Of a stretch of DNA of 54,236 bases, positions 43,010-52,212 are shown one piece after another. Both the position numbers and the translations under genes were made by a program. Source of the stretch: Vibrio harveyi NBRC 15634 = ATCC 14126 = KCTC 12724 (lineage in GTDB: Bacteria; Pseudomonadota; Gammaproteobacteria; Enterobacterales; Vibrionaceae); NCBI RefSeq assembly GCF_001591145.1, contig NZ_BCUF01000041.1:1-54236 (forward strand). Reading direction: 5' to 3'. The notes under the pieces were generated by a model. That model worked only from the letters and a program-made list of their open reading frames with translations. It was not told the origin of the DNA and ran no database searches. Within the stretch, counting starts at the first letter, position 1; each line of letters begins with the position of its first letter.

Positions 43010-43706
43010 CGTGACTTTGCCATACCAATGTTTGAGCGAGATGTGCCACTACTAAGGATAGGTGACGCAAAAACAAGGTATCCATATCTGGTTGGAAATG
43101 ACCGCCATCTTCGCTAGAAAACGCCAGTACGCCAAGCATCTGCTTTTTCACAAGCGGTAACACCACATAGGAACCCATTTCTGGAACGTCCATATCTCCA
43201 AACAACGCTTCGCGATCCACTTTACGCAGACGACCTAAGTACGCCTCTTTGCCGTTTAAGTGGTTGGTAGCAAAACGTTGGTAGCTTTCCTTACTCAATT
43301 GAGTCGCAGCATCACACTGGCTCAATAGACGCACATACGCCTTCAAGCCAAGGTCTTTGGCTTTCAGCTCAATGGCGTTGATGACTTGCTTAAAGTCGCC
43401 GCACTTAAGGATTTGTCCTTGCAGATCCATGAACTCGTAGAAGGTGCGATCATTGTTCGCCGCTAAAGACATCAGTGTGGTGATCTCTTCTTCTAGCTCT
43501 TCAATTCGTTGACGTTGGCGGTTCATTTGAATGTGAACTAACGAGACCGTGCCTAAATCTGCATGAGGCATAGAAAGGCGATCAACCAATTCTGGGCGTT
43601 GAACGAAGAAGTCAGGATGATCTTTTAAATACTGAGCAACGACTTCTGCGGTCAGCGCATCCGCTTCAACTTCTGGGATTTGGTTTTCTTGTTCTTCAAC
43701 TAGCAC
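42975..43706 (-). CDS. DUF484 (GAF-like) protein
   Basis: A 243-aa cytosolic protein: a short N-terminal helical part (AQYLKDHPDFFVQRPEL), a coiled-coil (about 60-90) and a GAF-like domain with GSYVVLPLVKKQMLGVLAF (near 180). Always next to xerC in gammaproteobacteria (yigA locus), role unknown. The start is GTG at 43706, inside the dapF 3' end (7-nt overlap). Confidence 0.88.
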   Translation of the reverse strand: MLVEEQENQIPEVEADALTAEVVAQYLKDHPDFFVQRPELVDRLSMPHADLGTVSLVHIQMNRQRQRIEELEEEITTLMSLAANNDRTFYEFMDLQGQILKCGDFKQVINAIELKAKDLGLKAYVRLLSQCDAATQLSKESYQRFATNHLNGKEAYLGRLRKVDREALFGDMDVPEMGSYVVLPLVKKQMLGVLAFSSEDGGHFQPDMDTLFLRHLSLVVAHLAQTLVWQSHDDDNSQHSSAK

Positions 43707-44530
43707 GACAATTGACCATCAAATACGTGAGTTGCTGGACCGGTCATAAACAATGGTTTGCCTGGACCTTGCCAATATATGCGTAGGTCACCACCAGGAA
43801 GTGAAACTTTCACGTTTTCATCCAATAGACCTTGCAGGATGCCCACCGCAACTGCGCCACAGGCACCGCTGCCGCAAGCTTGTGTTTCACCCGCACCACG
43901 CTCATACACGCGTAGGCGGATGTGATTGCGATTCACAACTTGCATAAAGCCCGCGTTCACACGCTCAGGGAAGCGTTCGTGTGATTCTAATAGCGGTCCG
44001 AGTGTTTCCACTTCTGCCGTATCCACATCGTCGACCACAGTCACCACGTGCGGGTTACCCATGCTCACTGCGCCACAGAACAGGGTCTTATCGCCTGCAC
44101 GCATGATGTAGGTTTTCTCTTTCTGCTTCGCTTTGAAAGGGATCTTGTTCGGCTCGAATTCAGGTACGCCCATGTTCACCGTGACTTCACCATCATCTTC
44201 AACATCAAGAATCATCTTACCTTTCTTGGTGCTAACGCTGATGCTGTACTTATTAGTCAAACCTTTCAAACGGACGAAACGCGCGAAACAGCGAGCGCCA
44301 TTACCACACTGCTCAACTTCACTACCATCGGCATTAAAAATGCGGTAGTGGAAATCGGTTTCTGGATCATAAGGCGCTTCAACCACGAGCAATTGGTCAA
44401 AACCGACGCCCGTGTGACGATCCGCCAAACGACGGATCAAATCTTGCGAGAAAAACACGTTCTGGGTAATGCAGTCGACGACCATAAAGTCGTTGCCCAA
44501 ACCGTGCATTTTGGAAAAGTGGAAATGCAT
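43700..44530 (-). CDS. dapF: Diaminopimelate epimerase
   Basis: A 276-aa enzyme converting LL- to meso-diaminopimelate for peptidoglycan and lysine. Two catalytic cysteines lie in GNGARCFARF (near 75) and ACGSGACGAVAVG (near 219). Its start is 10 nt after the lysA stop; the 3' end overlaps the DUF484 gene. Confidence 0.97.
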   Translation of the reverse strand: MHFHFSKMHGLGNDFMVVDCITQNVFFSQDLIRRLADRHTGVGFDQLLVVEAPYDPETDFHYRIFNADGSEVEQCGNGARCFARFVRLKGLTNKYSISVSTKKGKMILDVEDDGEVTVNMGVPEFEPNKIPFKAKQKEKTYIMRAGDKTLFCGAVSMGNPHVVTVVDDVDTAEVETLGPLLESHERFPERVNAGFMQVVNRNHIRLRVYERGAGETQACGSGACGAVAVGILQGLLDENVKVSLPGGDLRIYWQGPGKPLFMTGPATHVFDGQLSC

Positions 44531-44540
44531 TTGTTGTGTG

Positions 44541-45794
44541 TTACTCCGGTAGAATCTGTTCCAGCTGCCACAAACTGGTCAGCTCCTCACGCTGGCGAAC
44601 AAGGTGGCTTTGGTTGCCATCCACCATCACTTCCGCCGCTCGGGTACGAGTATTGTAGTTCGAAGACATCACAAAACCATAGGCGCCAGCAGAGCGAACC
44701 GCGAGTAGATCACCTTCTTGCAGTACTAGTGCTCGATCTTTGCCCAAGAAATCGCCCGTTTCACAGATAGGTCCGACTAAATCGTAAGTCTGTGCTTCAC
44801 CTTCGCGTGGTGAAACTGGGACAATATCTTGCCATGCTTGATACAGCGCAGGACGCATTAAGTCGTTCATCGCCGCATCGATAATCGCAAAGTTTTTGTG
44901 CTCAGTGTGTTTTAGGAATTCCACACGCGTCAACAAGATACCAGCGTTAGCTGCAATTGCACGACCTGGTTCGAAAATCAGTTCAAGATCTTGATGGTTC
45001 TCAAGACGACCTAACAGTGCTTTCGCGTAATCAGAAGGCTGTGGTGGCAATTCATCACGATATACCACACCCAGACCACCACCAACGTCCAGATGACGGA
45101 TGTTGATGCCTTGTGCTTTCAGATCATCAATCAGAGCCAAGAGGCGATCTGTCGCGTCGATGAAAGGTTCAATCTCAGTCAACTGAGAACCAATGTGGCA
45201 GTCGATACCTTGCACGTTGAGATTTGGTAGGCTCTGAGCAAATTTATATACTGCCGGAGCACGGTCAAAAGCGATACCAAACTTGTTGTCGCGCAGACCA
45301 GTCGAGATATAAGGGTGTGTTTTTGCGTCTACGTCAGGGTTAATTCGTAGAGAAATCGGTGCAACCACACCTAACTCACCTGCGACTTTGTTCAAGCGCT
45401 CAAGTTCAGGTTCTGATTCCACGTTGAAGCATTTGATGCCCAGCTCCAGTGCGCGTTTCATCTCTGCTGGCGTTTTACCAACACCCGAGAACACCACCTT
45501 CTTCGCATCACCGCCAGCCGCGATAACGCGTTCAAGCTCACCACCCGATACAATATCGAAACCTGAACCCAAACGAGCCAGTGCATTCAATACGCCAAGG
45601 TTAGAGTTTGCTTTTACTGCGTAACAAACAAGATGAGGATGCTGACCCACAGCGCTATCAAACGCATTCCAGTGACGCTCTAGCGTTGCTCGTGAGTAAA
45701 CATAAAGAGGAGTGCCATGTTGCTCGGCGAGAGCTTGGAGTGAGACGTCTTCGGCCCAAAGCTGGCCATCATCCTGATAGTTGAAGTAATCCAA
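44541..45794 (-). CDS. lysA: Diaminopimelate decarboxylase
   Basis: A 417-aa PLP enzyme making L-lysine from meso-DAP. The PLP lysine is in CYAVKANSNL (near 60); GSQLTEIEPF, VGGGLGVVY and PGRAIAANAG bind the cofactor phosphate, and PICETGDFLGKDR supplies the partner Cys. The start is TTG at 45794 with AAGGGAAG upstream; no ATG lies nearby in frame. It follows lptM on the same strand. Confidence 0.95.
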   Translation of the reverse strand: MDYFNYQDDGQLWAEDVSLQALAEQHGTPLYVYSRATLERHWNAFDSAVGQHPHLVCYAVKANSNLGVLNALARLGSGFDIVSGGELERVIAAGGDAKKVVFSGVGKTPAEMKRALELGIKCFNVESEPELERLNKVAGELGVVAPISLRINPDVDAKTHPYISTGLRDNKFGIAFDRAPAVYKFAQSLPNLNVQGIDCHIGSQLTEIEPFIDATDRLLALIDDLKAQGINIRHLDVGGGLGVVYRDELPPQPSDYAKALLGRLENHQDLELIFEPGRAIAANAGILLTRVEFLKHTEHKNFAIIDAAMNDLMRPALYQAWQDIVPVSPREGEAQTYDLVGPICETGDFLGKDRALVLQEGDLLAVRSAGAYGFVMSSNYNTRTRAAEVMVDGNQSHLVRQREELTSLWQLEQILPE

Positions 45795-45855
45795 AATTTG
45801 CTTCCCTTAATTAATTCGACTGCTAAACCCTGTTTTCACCCGAAGGTGTGGCTGA

Positions 45856-45972
45856 TTATTGTGACTGCTCGTTTTGTTGAGCGTCATCTGGGATATAAAG
45901 TGAACCTGATTGACCACAACCAGCAAGGGTCGCTGCAACCATCACAAACAACACCGTAAGTAATTTTTTCAT
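45856..45972 (-). CDS. lptM: LPS translocon maturation lipoprotein LptM
   Basis: A 38-aa lipoprotein. The signal peptide has lipobox LAGC (Cys near 19), then GQSGSLYIPDD, matching the GxxGxLYxP motif of YifL/LptM. In E. coli LptM aids disulfide maturation and assembly of LptD in the outer membrane. It precedes lysA by about 60 nt and is divergent from cyaY, the arrangement cyaY-lptM-(lysA)-dapF. The tail is short and Gln-rich. Confidence 0.9.
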   Translation of the reverse strand: MKKLLTVLFVMVAATLAGCGQSGSLYIPDDAQQNEQSQ

Positions 45973-46046
45973 TTTGCATATCGTGATTATTAAACCAATG
46001 CCCCCTATAATCGCACCACACTCAGGAAAAGCAATAGGATAGACGG

Positions 46047-46361
46047 ATGAACGATACTGAATTTCATCAACTGGTGGATGCGCAGATGCAACTCATCGAA
46101 GAATCCATCGATGATTCAGGTGCAGACATTGATTACGAAGTCACTGGCAACGTAATGACATTAGAGTTTGAAGACCGCAGCCAAATCATCATTAACCGCC
46201 AAGAGCCAATGCATGAGATCTGGTTAGCATCGAAGTCTGGTGGCTTCCACTTTAAGCTAGTCGATAACAAATGGACTTGCTCTAAAACGGGCATGGAACT
46301 GTTTGAAATGGTGAAAGAAGAGTGCGAAAAGCACGCTGGCGAAACGATCGATTGGGCATAA
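46047..46361 (+). CDS. cyaY: Frataxin-like protein CyaY
   Basis: A 104-aa cytosolic iron-binding regulator of Fe-S cluster assembly. The acidic first helix (LIEESIDDSGADIDYEV, residues about 12-28) is the metal-binding ridge; the following sheet contains WLASKSGGFHF. Divergent from lptM, convergent with cyaA; a bidirectional terminator follows. Confidence 0.95.
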   Translation: MNDTEFHQLVDAQMQLIEESIDDSGADIDYEVTGNVMTLEFEDRSQIIINRQEPMHEIWLASKSGGFHFKLVDNKWTCSKTGMELFEMVKEECEKHAGETIDWA

Positions 46362-46400
46362 GCCAAATGGGTCTTCGTGGCGACCAGTCACCTAAACGAC

Positions 46401-46426
46401 AAAAGAGCACCAAGGTGCTCTTTTTT
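46401..46426. terminator. Bidirectional terminator cyaY / cyaA
   Basis: AAAAGAGCACC-AA-GGTGCTCTTTTTT between convergent genes. Confidence 0.87.
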
Positions 46427-46436
46427 GTTGTTCGTT

Positions 46437-48965
46437 TTACGCATTAACCGCTTTGGTTGGGCGAGTCGGCGTACAGCCATCATTGCGGTAAGGGATAATG
46501 TAGGTGTTCCCTTCTTCCGGATGAATAATTTGGTAGTACTGCGGCAAGTTAAAGTTAATAAACTTCGACGATACACGACTGTCATCTTTCACCGAGGTGT
46601 AGAAGCTGTTCACTGACGCAATCATTTCATCTTTCGAACCACTGAATTGATGATAAACCTCAACTTGGTTTGACTCATCCAGTACGTAGATATTGAAACC
46701 ATCGTCAGTGTCTTCAAAGAAAAACTGCACCAAACCTTCACTGGCAAAGCCATCCACTACTTCTGGTAGTTGGTACTCTTGTTCACGATCCAGCATCAAC
46801 AGCGGTGAACCTTTCAGCTTGTTGGTTGAAATACTGCGGTAGAAATCGACCGAGTTTTCTAGCTTCTGAACCGATACACCACGACGCTCAAAGAACAGAC
46901 CGTAAGTTTGGTTAGCGAGGCGCATGGCTTTAAAGCGACGGCGTTTCTCTTGCTCAACCGGCTTCAAACGTAAGTCGATACACTCTGCCAATAGCTGATA
47001 CACCATATTGCGCATCACGCCACGCATGTTCTTCGCGTAGCAGAATACATCCACCGACTCTGGCGGAATCGCATCTTGGTGCATTTTGCCAAGAATGGTC
47101 TTCAATGCATCCAACATCGCGGTTTCACCTTTGAAGTGCAGGGTACGCACTTCGTGCCATGAGTTGCGATAAACCAAATCGACACTGCCGACCAAGTTAA
47201 TTTGCTCAGGACCAAAGCTGAAGATATCAGTGTTCTTCACATCCACTTTGAGTGAGCGACCAGACAACTCTGCCGTTGGATCATTTTCAAAGTTGATGAA
47301 CATCGCCATCTGGCTAATTTCGCACGGGCTACCCAACGCTTGCATGGTTGGACGACGCTTGCGTAACGAGAAGGTGTTACGTAGGTCGCTCACCATTTGG
47401 TAGAACTTATCGATGTCTAACTGCGCTTCACGCACCACAGCGTGCAAACGCGTCGACTCGGTAATCAAACCGTTAAAGAACGCCCAAGAAACCAACTTAC
47501 TCAAGTACTCATGATGCTCAAGACAAGGCTGACCAAGAATGCGGTGCGCAATCAGTGGTTGCTTGTACAAGTACCAACCTGATTTGTTCACCCCACCCTC
47601 TTTTACTTCAATGAAGCTCAAGTCGGGTTCGTGCAAATCTGGCGAGATCTGAGGGTTAAGCAAAGTAACTTTACCCGGCAGCACTTCGAATGCCGCGTAC
47701 AGCTTACGAGCAAGAATACTGATGTCTTGCGGACTGATCGCTGAAGTAATGTCGTTACGACGCGCAAACTGAATCAAGTTACGGTAGCTTTGCATCAAAG
47801 CATCCAACAGTGCATGGTGCACCACTTTCACTTGTTCTACTTTCCAGTTACGGCGATCGTCGAGCTCTGCCAATACCACTTCATCCCAATCCCATTTCGC
47901 AATCATGTCGCTCAAGGCTTCACGACGCCAAGCTACAGAGCCTACATCAGGTTCACGAGACAGCTTTTCATGGGTTTTAAGGTAGAAACAGCGACGAACT
48001 AAATCCAAACGTGTGTCGTCTTGGATTCGCTCTAGGTAACGCGTTACTTTCTCTAGCATCAAGTAGTACGCATCCATGCCGTACAAGTCAGGCTCGTGGG
48101 CAAAGAAGCGACGTTTGGTGTCGATACTGAGAAGTTGTGTGTGCGGGTATTCCCACGAGTAAGCTTCAAGCAAGATCGCTTTCAACACGGATTTGTAAGG
48201 GGAATCGATACTCTTGTACAGCTGCCACAAGTTCGAGCCGAAATACTCTTCAGCAGGAATGCGGTTAAGCTGACCAAAGTTGATCCACTCATCACAGTTG
48301 ATGTAGCCATCTTTACAAAGCTGTGCAACGTACTCGTCGTAACACTCTTCCATTTCTGGAGGCACGATTTGCCACAACAAACGCTGCCCTGCCAGACGAA
48401 CCGCAGAACGGTAGAATTCATCCAGCAGTAATAGATGCTGAGAAGAACCACAGTTATCGCCGGTCATCTCTTCAGAACGGTTGCTACGAAAACGCTCTTC
48501 ATCCATTAAGAAGAAGTTCGCTTCTACACCTTGGCTTTGTGCCCAATCGGTGATCAGCAAGCATTTGTTGGTCAGCAGTTCACGTTGGTCGTTATCCATC
48601 TCCGGTGAGATACACACCCAAATATCCAAATCACTTGAAGTACTTTGACCAATAGAAGAGGTACTGCCCATGGTATACAAACCTAAGATCGCAGGTTGCT
48701 CTGCTGTCTTAAGCGGTTGACCGATTGTCAGTTGGGTATCATCAAGGAATTGTTGCTGGAGATCGTTCAGCTCTAGACCAAACACACCATAAGGTACGTC
48801 TGCATCGTAGTAGCCGGGAATAACAGGATGGTTGTAGTTCAACAAGGCAGGAATCAAGTGGAAGACTTGCTGGCTTTGCGAATCCATAAGCGCCAGCGCA
48901 CGGTCGATCCGTTGCTGGTTCAGGTTATCTAATCGCTGAATAAGTTTTTGGGTGTAAGCCTGCAA
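46437..48965 (-). CDS. cyaA: Class I adenylate cyclase
   Basis: An 842-aa cAMP-forming enzyme, the source of the CRP signal. The N-terminal catalytic domain carries GSTSSIGQSTSSDLDIWVC (near 96), the nucleotidyltransferase-type GS and DxD; the C-terminal half is regulatory (glucose PTS). The start is TTG at 48965 with AAGGAA six nt upstream; the use of UUG is also known for E. coli cyaA and limits its translation. It diverges from hemC, as in E. coli. Confidence 0.95.
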   Translation of the reverse strand: MQAYTQKLIQRLDNLNQQRIDRALALMDSQSQQVFHLIPALLNYNHPVIPGYYDADVPYGVFGLELNDLQQQFLDDTQLTIGQPLKTAEQPAILGLYTMGSTSSIGQSTSSDLDIWVCISPEMDNDQRELLTNKCLLITDWAQSQGVEANFFLMDEERFRSNRSEEMTGDNCGSSQHLLLLDEFYRSAVRLAGQRLLWQIVPPEMEECYDEYVAQLCKDGYINCDEWINFGQLNRIPAEEYFGSNLWQLYKSIDSPYKSVLKAILLEAYSWEYPHTQLLSIDTKRRFFAHEPDLYGMDAYYLMLEKVTRYLERIQDDTRLDLVRRCFYLKTHEKLSREPDVGSVAWRREALSDMIAKWDWDEVVLAELDDRRNWKVEQVKVVHHALLDALMQSYRNLIQFARRNDITSAISPQDISILARKLYAAFEVLPGKVTLLNPQISPDLHEPDLSFIEVKEGGVNKSGWYLYKQPLIAHRILGQPCLEHHEYLSKLVSWAFFNGLITESTRLHAVVREAQLDIDKFYQMVSDLRNTFSLRKRRPTMQALGSPCEISQMAMFINFENDPTAELSGRSLKVDVKNTDIFSFGPEQINLVGSVDLVYRNSWHEVRTLHFKGETAMLDALKTILGKMHQDAIPPESVDVFCYAKNMRGVMRNMVYQLLAECIDLRLKPVEQEKRRRFKAMRLANQTYGLFFERRGVSVQKLENSVDFYRSISTNKLKGSPLLMLDREQEYQLPEVVDGFASEGLVQFFFEDTDDGFNIYVLDESNQVEVYHQFSGSKDEMIASVNSFYTSVKDDSRVSSKFINFNLPQYYQIIHPEEGNTYIIPYRNDGCTPTRPTKAVNA

Positions 48966-49313
48966 GGGAAGTTCCTTGGTTGAACAATCACGAAAATCTG
49001 CTGATGTTTTAAACCAAAACGGTGTAAAAACGTGATCAATTTAACACTTTCATCAGGGTTGGTAAAGATTTCCACCCGCAAATAGTTGTGGTCTGAAAAC
49101 CCCACACTAGTCGCAAAAATCGATAGCGCAGTAGTGTCGCTTGTATTCACCTATAACTAATAATAGTCCTTAGCCTAAATGAGAATCCAGTCACACTATT
49201 TTCATAACGTCATGTAATTCGATTCATGACACCAAGAGAAGCCTAACTAACATTAAGACTTTCACGCGTTGAGTGGTAGGATTAGGCAAAACTAAAACAG
49301 CATTGAGAAGACC
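48966..49313. other. cyaA-hemC divergent intergenic region
   Basis: A 350-nt gap. No clear CRP site (TGTGA-N6-TCACA) was found. A 73-codon GTG-started frame (48929-49150, minus) overlaps the cyaA start by 37 nt but lacks a ribosome site. The hemC side has GAGAAG just before its ATG. Confidence 0.5.
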
Positions 49314-50252
49314 ATGACACAATCTACGCCAATTCGCATTGCAACTCGAAAAAGCCCTCTTGCCCTATGGCAAGCTCACTATGTAAAAGACGCACTTCAA
49401 GCCGCTCATCCAGGTCTGGAAGTTGAGCTGGTTACTATGGTGACCAAAGGCGACATCATTTTGGATACGCCGCTAGCAAAAGTCGGTGGTAAAGGCTTGT
49501 TTGTGAAAGAGCTAGAAGTGGCAATGCTTGAAGGTCGTGCGGACCTTGCGGTGCACTCAATGAAAGATGTACCAGTAGACTTCCCTGAAGGTCTTGGCTT
49601 GGTGACGATTTGTGAGCGTGAAGACCCACGTGATGCATTCGTTTCTAACACTTACAACAACATTGATGAGCTGCCACAAGGCGCAGTTGTAGGTACTTGT
49701 AGCCTGCGCCGTCAGTGTCAGTTAAAAGAATACCGCCCAGACCTAGTTATCAAAGAGCTGCGTGGCAACGTAGGTACTCGTCTAGGTAAGCTAGATGCAG
49801 GTGAATACGACGCGATCATTCTTGCTGCTGCAGGTCTGAAACGCCTTGAGCTAGAAGAGCGCATCCGTAGCTTTATCGAGCCAGAGCAATCACTACCAGC
49901 AGTAGGTCAAGGCGCGGTGGGTATTGAGTGCCGTGTGGATGACGAGCGTCTACTTAAACTGCTTGAGCCACTAAACCACCAAGATACAGCAGATCGCGTA
50001 CGCTGTGAGCGCGCGATGAACCTCACCCTTGAAGGTGGCTGTCAGGTGCCTATCGGCAGTTACTCACTGCTTGATGGTGACAACATCTGGCTACGCGCAC
50101 TGGTTGGTGAACCAGACGGCAGCCTAATTGTGCGTGGTGAAATTCGCGGTCACCGCAACGATGCCGAAGCACTCGGTGTTCAACTGGCTAACGAGCTACT
50201 TGAAAACGGTGCGCGCGACATCCTAACCAAACTGTACGCAGACCACGAATAA
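49314..50252 (+). CDS. hemC: Porphobilinogen deaminase
   Basis: A 312-aa enzyme joining four porphobilinogens into hydroxymethylbilane in heme synthesis. RIATRKSPLALWQA (8-21), KGLFVKELEVAM and the cofactor-binding cysteine in GGCQVPIGSY (near 242) are visible, as is VPVDFPEGL with the aspartate of HSMKDVPV (near 84). First gene of hemCDXY; hemD begins 2 nt after its stop. Confidence 0.97.
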   Translation: MTQSTPIRIATRKSPLALWQAHYVKDALQAAHPGLEVELVTMVTKGDIILDTPLAKVGGKGLFVKELEVAMLEGRADLAVHSMKDVPVDFPEGLGLVTICEREDPRDAFVSNTYNNIDELPQGAVVGTCSLRRQCQLKEYRPDLVIKELRGNVGTRLGKLDAGEYDAIILAAAGLKRLELEERIRSFIEPEQSLPAVGQGAVGIECRVDDERLLKLLEPLNHQDTADRVRCERAMNLTLEGGCQVPIGSYSLLDGDNIWLRALVGEPDGSLIVRGEIRGHRNDAEALGVQLANELLENGARDILTKLYADHE

Positions 50253-50254
50253 TC

Positions 50255-50983
50255 ATGGCAGTGTTGGTCACTCGTCCGGGAGAGCAAGGCATGGCGCTTT
50301 GCTCTCTGCTCGAAAGGCACGGCAAAACTGCAATTTATCATCCTCTGATCGACATCGTCGCCGATCTCAGCGACACACAACTCTCCAAATACATTGAAAC
50401 CGCTCAAATCATCATTGCTGTTAGCCAACATGCGGTGCAATGCGCAGAGCAAATCTTGCAGAACCACGCTAAATCATGGTCTAAGCAGGCTGTATACCTT
50501 GCCGTTGGTCAAAAAACAGCACACTATTTGAGCAAATGTACCCAACAGAAAGTACACTATCCACAAGTCAGTGATAGTGAACACTTGTTGCAGCTTCCCG
50601 AGCTAAACAATGTAGAAAAACAAACAGTTCTGATCCTTCGTGGCAACGGTGGTAGAGAGCTGATAAAAGATGCATTGGTGAGACGTGGAGCAAAAGTTCA
50701 CTATAGTGAGACTTATAAGAGAGAATTTATCCCATTCGATCCAGTAAGCTGTGTCTCACTATGGAAAACCCAACAAATCGACCAGATTATCGTCACCAGT
50801 GGTGAACAACTGGATTATTTGTGCAGCCAATTGACGTCAGAGCAATTGACTTGGCTTAATCAACAAGAGTTGTATATCCCCAGTCAGCGAATCGCTGACA
50901 TCGCAATTCAACGGGGCTTCACTCAGGTCAGGTGCACAGGAAGCGCATCCAACCAAGAATTACTGGCTGCTCTCCAGCCCTAG
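50255..50983 (+). CDS. hemD: Uroporphyrinogen-III synthase
   Basis: A 242-aa cytosolic enzyme cyclising hydroxymethylbilane to uroporphyrinogen III. Sequence is poorly conserved across the family, but VLVTRPGEQG at the start, VLILRGNGGRELI (near 125) and IVTSGEQLDYL (near 178) match; position after hemC confirms it. Confidence 0.93.
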   Translation: MAVLVTRPGEQGMALCSLLERHGKTAIYHPLIDIVADLSDTQLSKYIETAQIIIAVSQHAVQCAEQILQNHAKSWSKQAVYLAVGQKTAHYLSKCTQQKVHYPQVSDSEHLLQLPELNNVEKQTVLILRGNGGRELIKDALVRRGAKVHYSETYKREFIPFDPVSCVSLWKTQQIDQIIVTSGEQLDYLCSQLTSEQLTWLNQQELYIPSQRIADIAIQRGFTQVRCTGSASNQELLAALQP

Positions 50984-51000
50984 CTACACAGGATATAGGC

Positions 51001-52212
51001 ATGACAAGTAAAAATAACGACCAAAAGAATAACGATAAAAACCTTTCCGAAGAAACCACATCGGCACCGCTAGCTGAAAAAGACACGCCTAAGAAGGAAT
51101 CTGAGCCAAGCAAGGCAGAATCAAAGCCTGCTGAGCCAACTAAACCAGCAGAACCAAACAAAGTTGAATTTGAAGAGAAGCAAGGCAAACGCGGCGTCAA
51201 GCTGGGTACTGTTGCTATCGTCTTATCACTGATTTTTGGTGGCGGTCTCACTTACAAAATGCTTGAGCAGCAATCTGAATACCAAACTCAGATCGCTCAA
51301 CTGCAAAGCCAACTGGAACAAGCTCAATCAGCAATGAAGCAAGAGCTTAGCCAAGTAAAAGAAGAAACTATTGAAAAAGCGACCACTGTCACTCACAAAG
51401 CAGAAGTGGTACTGGGTCAGCAACAAAAGAGCATCGAAAGCCTGCAACTGGCTGTCGCTGATGTGAAAGGTCGTCGTCCAAACGACTGGCTACTGGCAGA
51501 AGCTGACTACCTAGTAAAACTGGCAGGTCGTAAATTGTTCCTAGAGCACGACGTAGAAAGTGCTACTCAATTGATGGAAAGCGCGGACCAACGTATCGCA
51601 GCGCTGAACGACCCAAGCTTGGTCGGTCTGCGTAAAGCCATGGCAAATGACATTACTAAGCTGCGTGTTGTTCCTTTGGTAGACCGTGATGGCTTGGTAT
51701 TGCGCCTCACTGCCCTACAGCAGCAAGTCGACAAACTGCCACTTGCGAATGCTTTGCTACCAGAAGCGGCAGCGGTAGAGAAGCAACAAGTGTCTGAAGA
51801 CATTGCAAACTGGCAAGATAACCTGATGACGTCATTAAAAGACTTCTCAGAAAACTTCATCACCTTCCGCACTCGTGACGGCAACGTAATCCCTCTATTG
51901 TCACCACAACAACACTTCTACTTGAAAGAAAACATCAAAGCGAAGTTAGAGACGGCAATCAAAGCGGTTTACCAAGAGCAAGGTGAAATCTACACCACCT
52001 CTTTAGAAACAGCAGACAAGTGGGCAATGGCATTCTTCAACCAAGATGACAACTCGGTGAAAGAATTCAACAAAACACTGAGCCAACTGAGCAAGCAAGA
52101 CATTCAAGTTGAATACCCTGCGAAGCTAGAAAGCCAAAACCAACTCTCTGACGTGATTCGGGAGCGCCTACGTCGTGAAGTGACCACAATGACAGGTACG
52201 GAGGATAAGTAA
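51001..52212 (+). CDS. hemX: HemX-like membrane protein
   Basis: A 403-aa protein. Residues 1-65 are charged and disordered-looking (Lys/Glu/Pro rich), a single membrane segment follows (about 67-88), then a coiled coil (about 90-160) and a periplasmic helical domain. Commonly annotated as uroporphyrinogen methyltransferase-like, but no methyltransferase motif is visible. Start 51001 follows AGGATA; the frame runs on upstream inside hemD. Its stop overlaps the hemY start by one base. Confidence 0.9.
   Translation: MTSKNNDQKNNDKNLSEETTSAPLAEKDTPKKESEPSKAESKPAEPTKPAEPNKVEFEEKQGKRGVKLGTVAIVLSLIFGGGLTYKMLEQQSEYQTQIAQLQSQLEQAQSAMKQELSQVKEETIEKATTVTHKAEVVLGQQQKSIESLQLAVADVKGRRPNDWLLAEADYLVKLAGRKLFLEHDVESATQLMESADQRIAALNDPSLVGLRKAMANDITKLRVVPLVDRDGLVLRLTALQQQVDKLPLANALLPEAAAVEKQQVSEDIANWQDNLMTSLKDFSENFITFRTRDGNVIPLLSPQQHFYLKENIKAKLETAIKAVYQEQGEIYTTSLETADKWAMAFFNQDDNSVKEFNKTLSQLSKQDIQVEYPAKLESQNQLSDVIRERLRREVTTMTGTEDK

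Noticed and set aside
48929..49150. 73-aa ORF upstream of cyaA as a gene
   Set aside because: GTG start with no ribosome site and overlap with cyaA. Recorded as a finding, not as a feature.
48966..49313. CRP site controlling cyaA
   Set aside because: Best candidates near 49136 and 49190 keep only one half of TGTGA-N6-TCACA.
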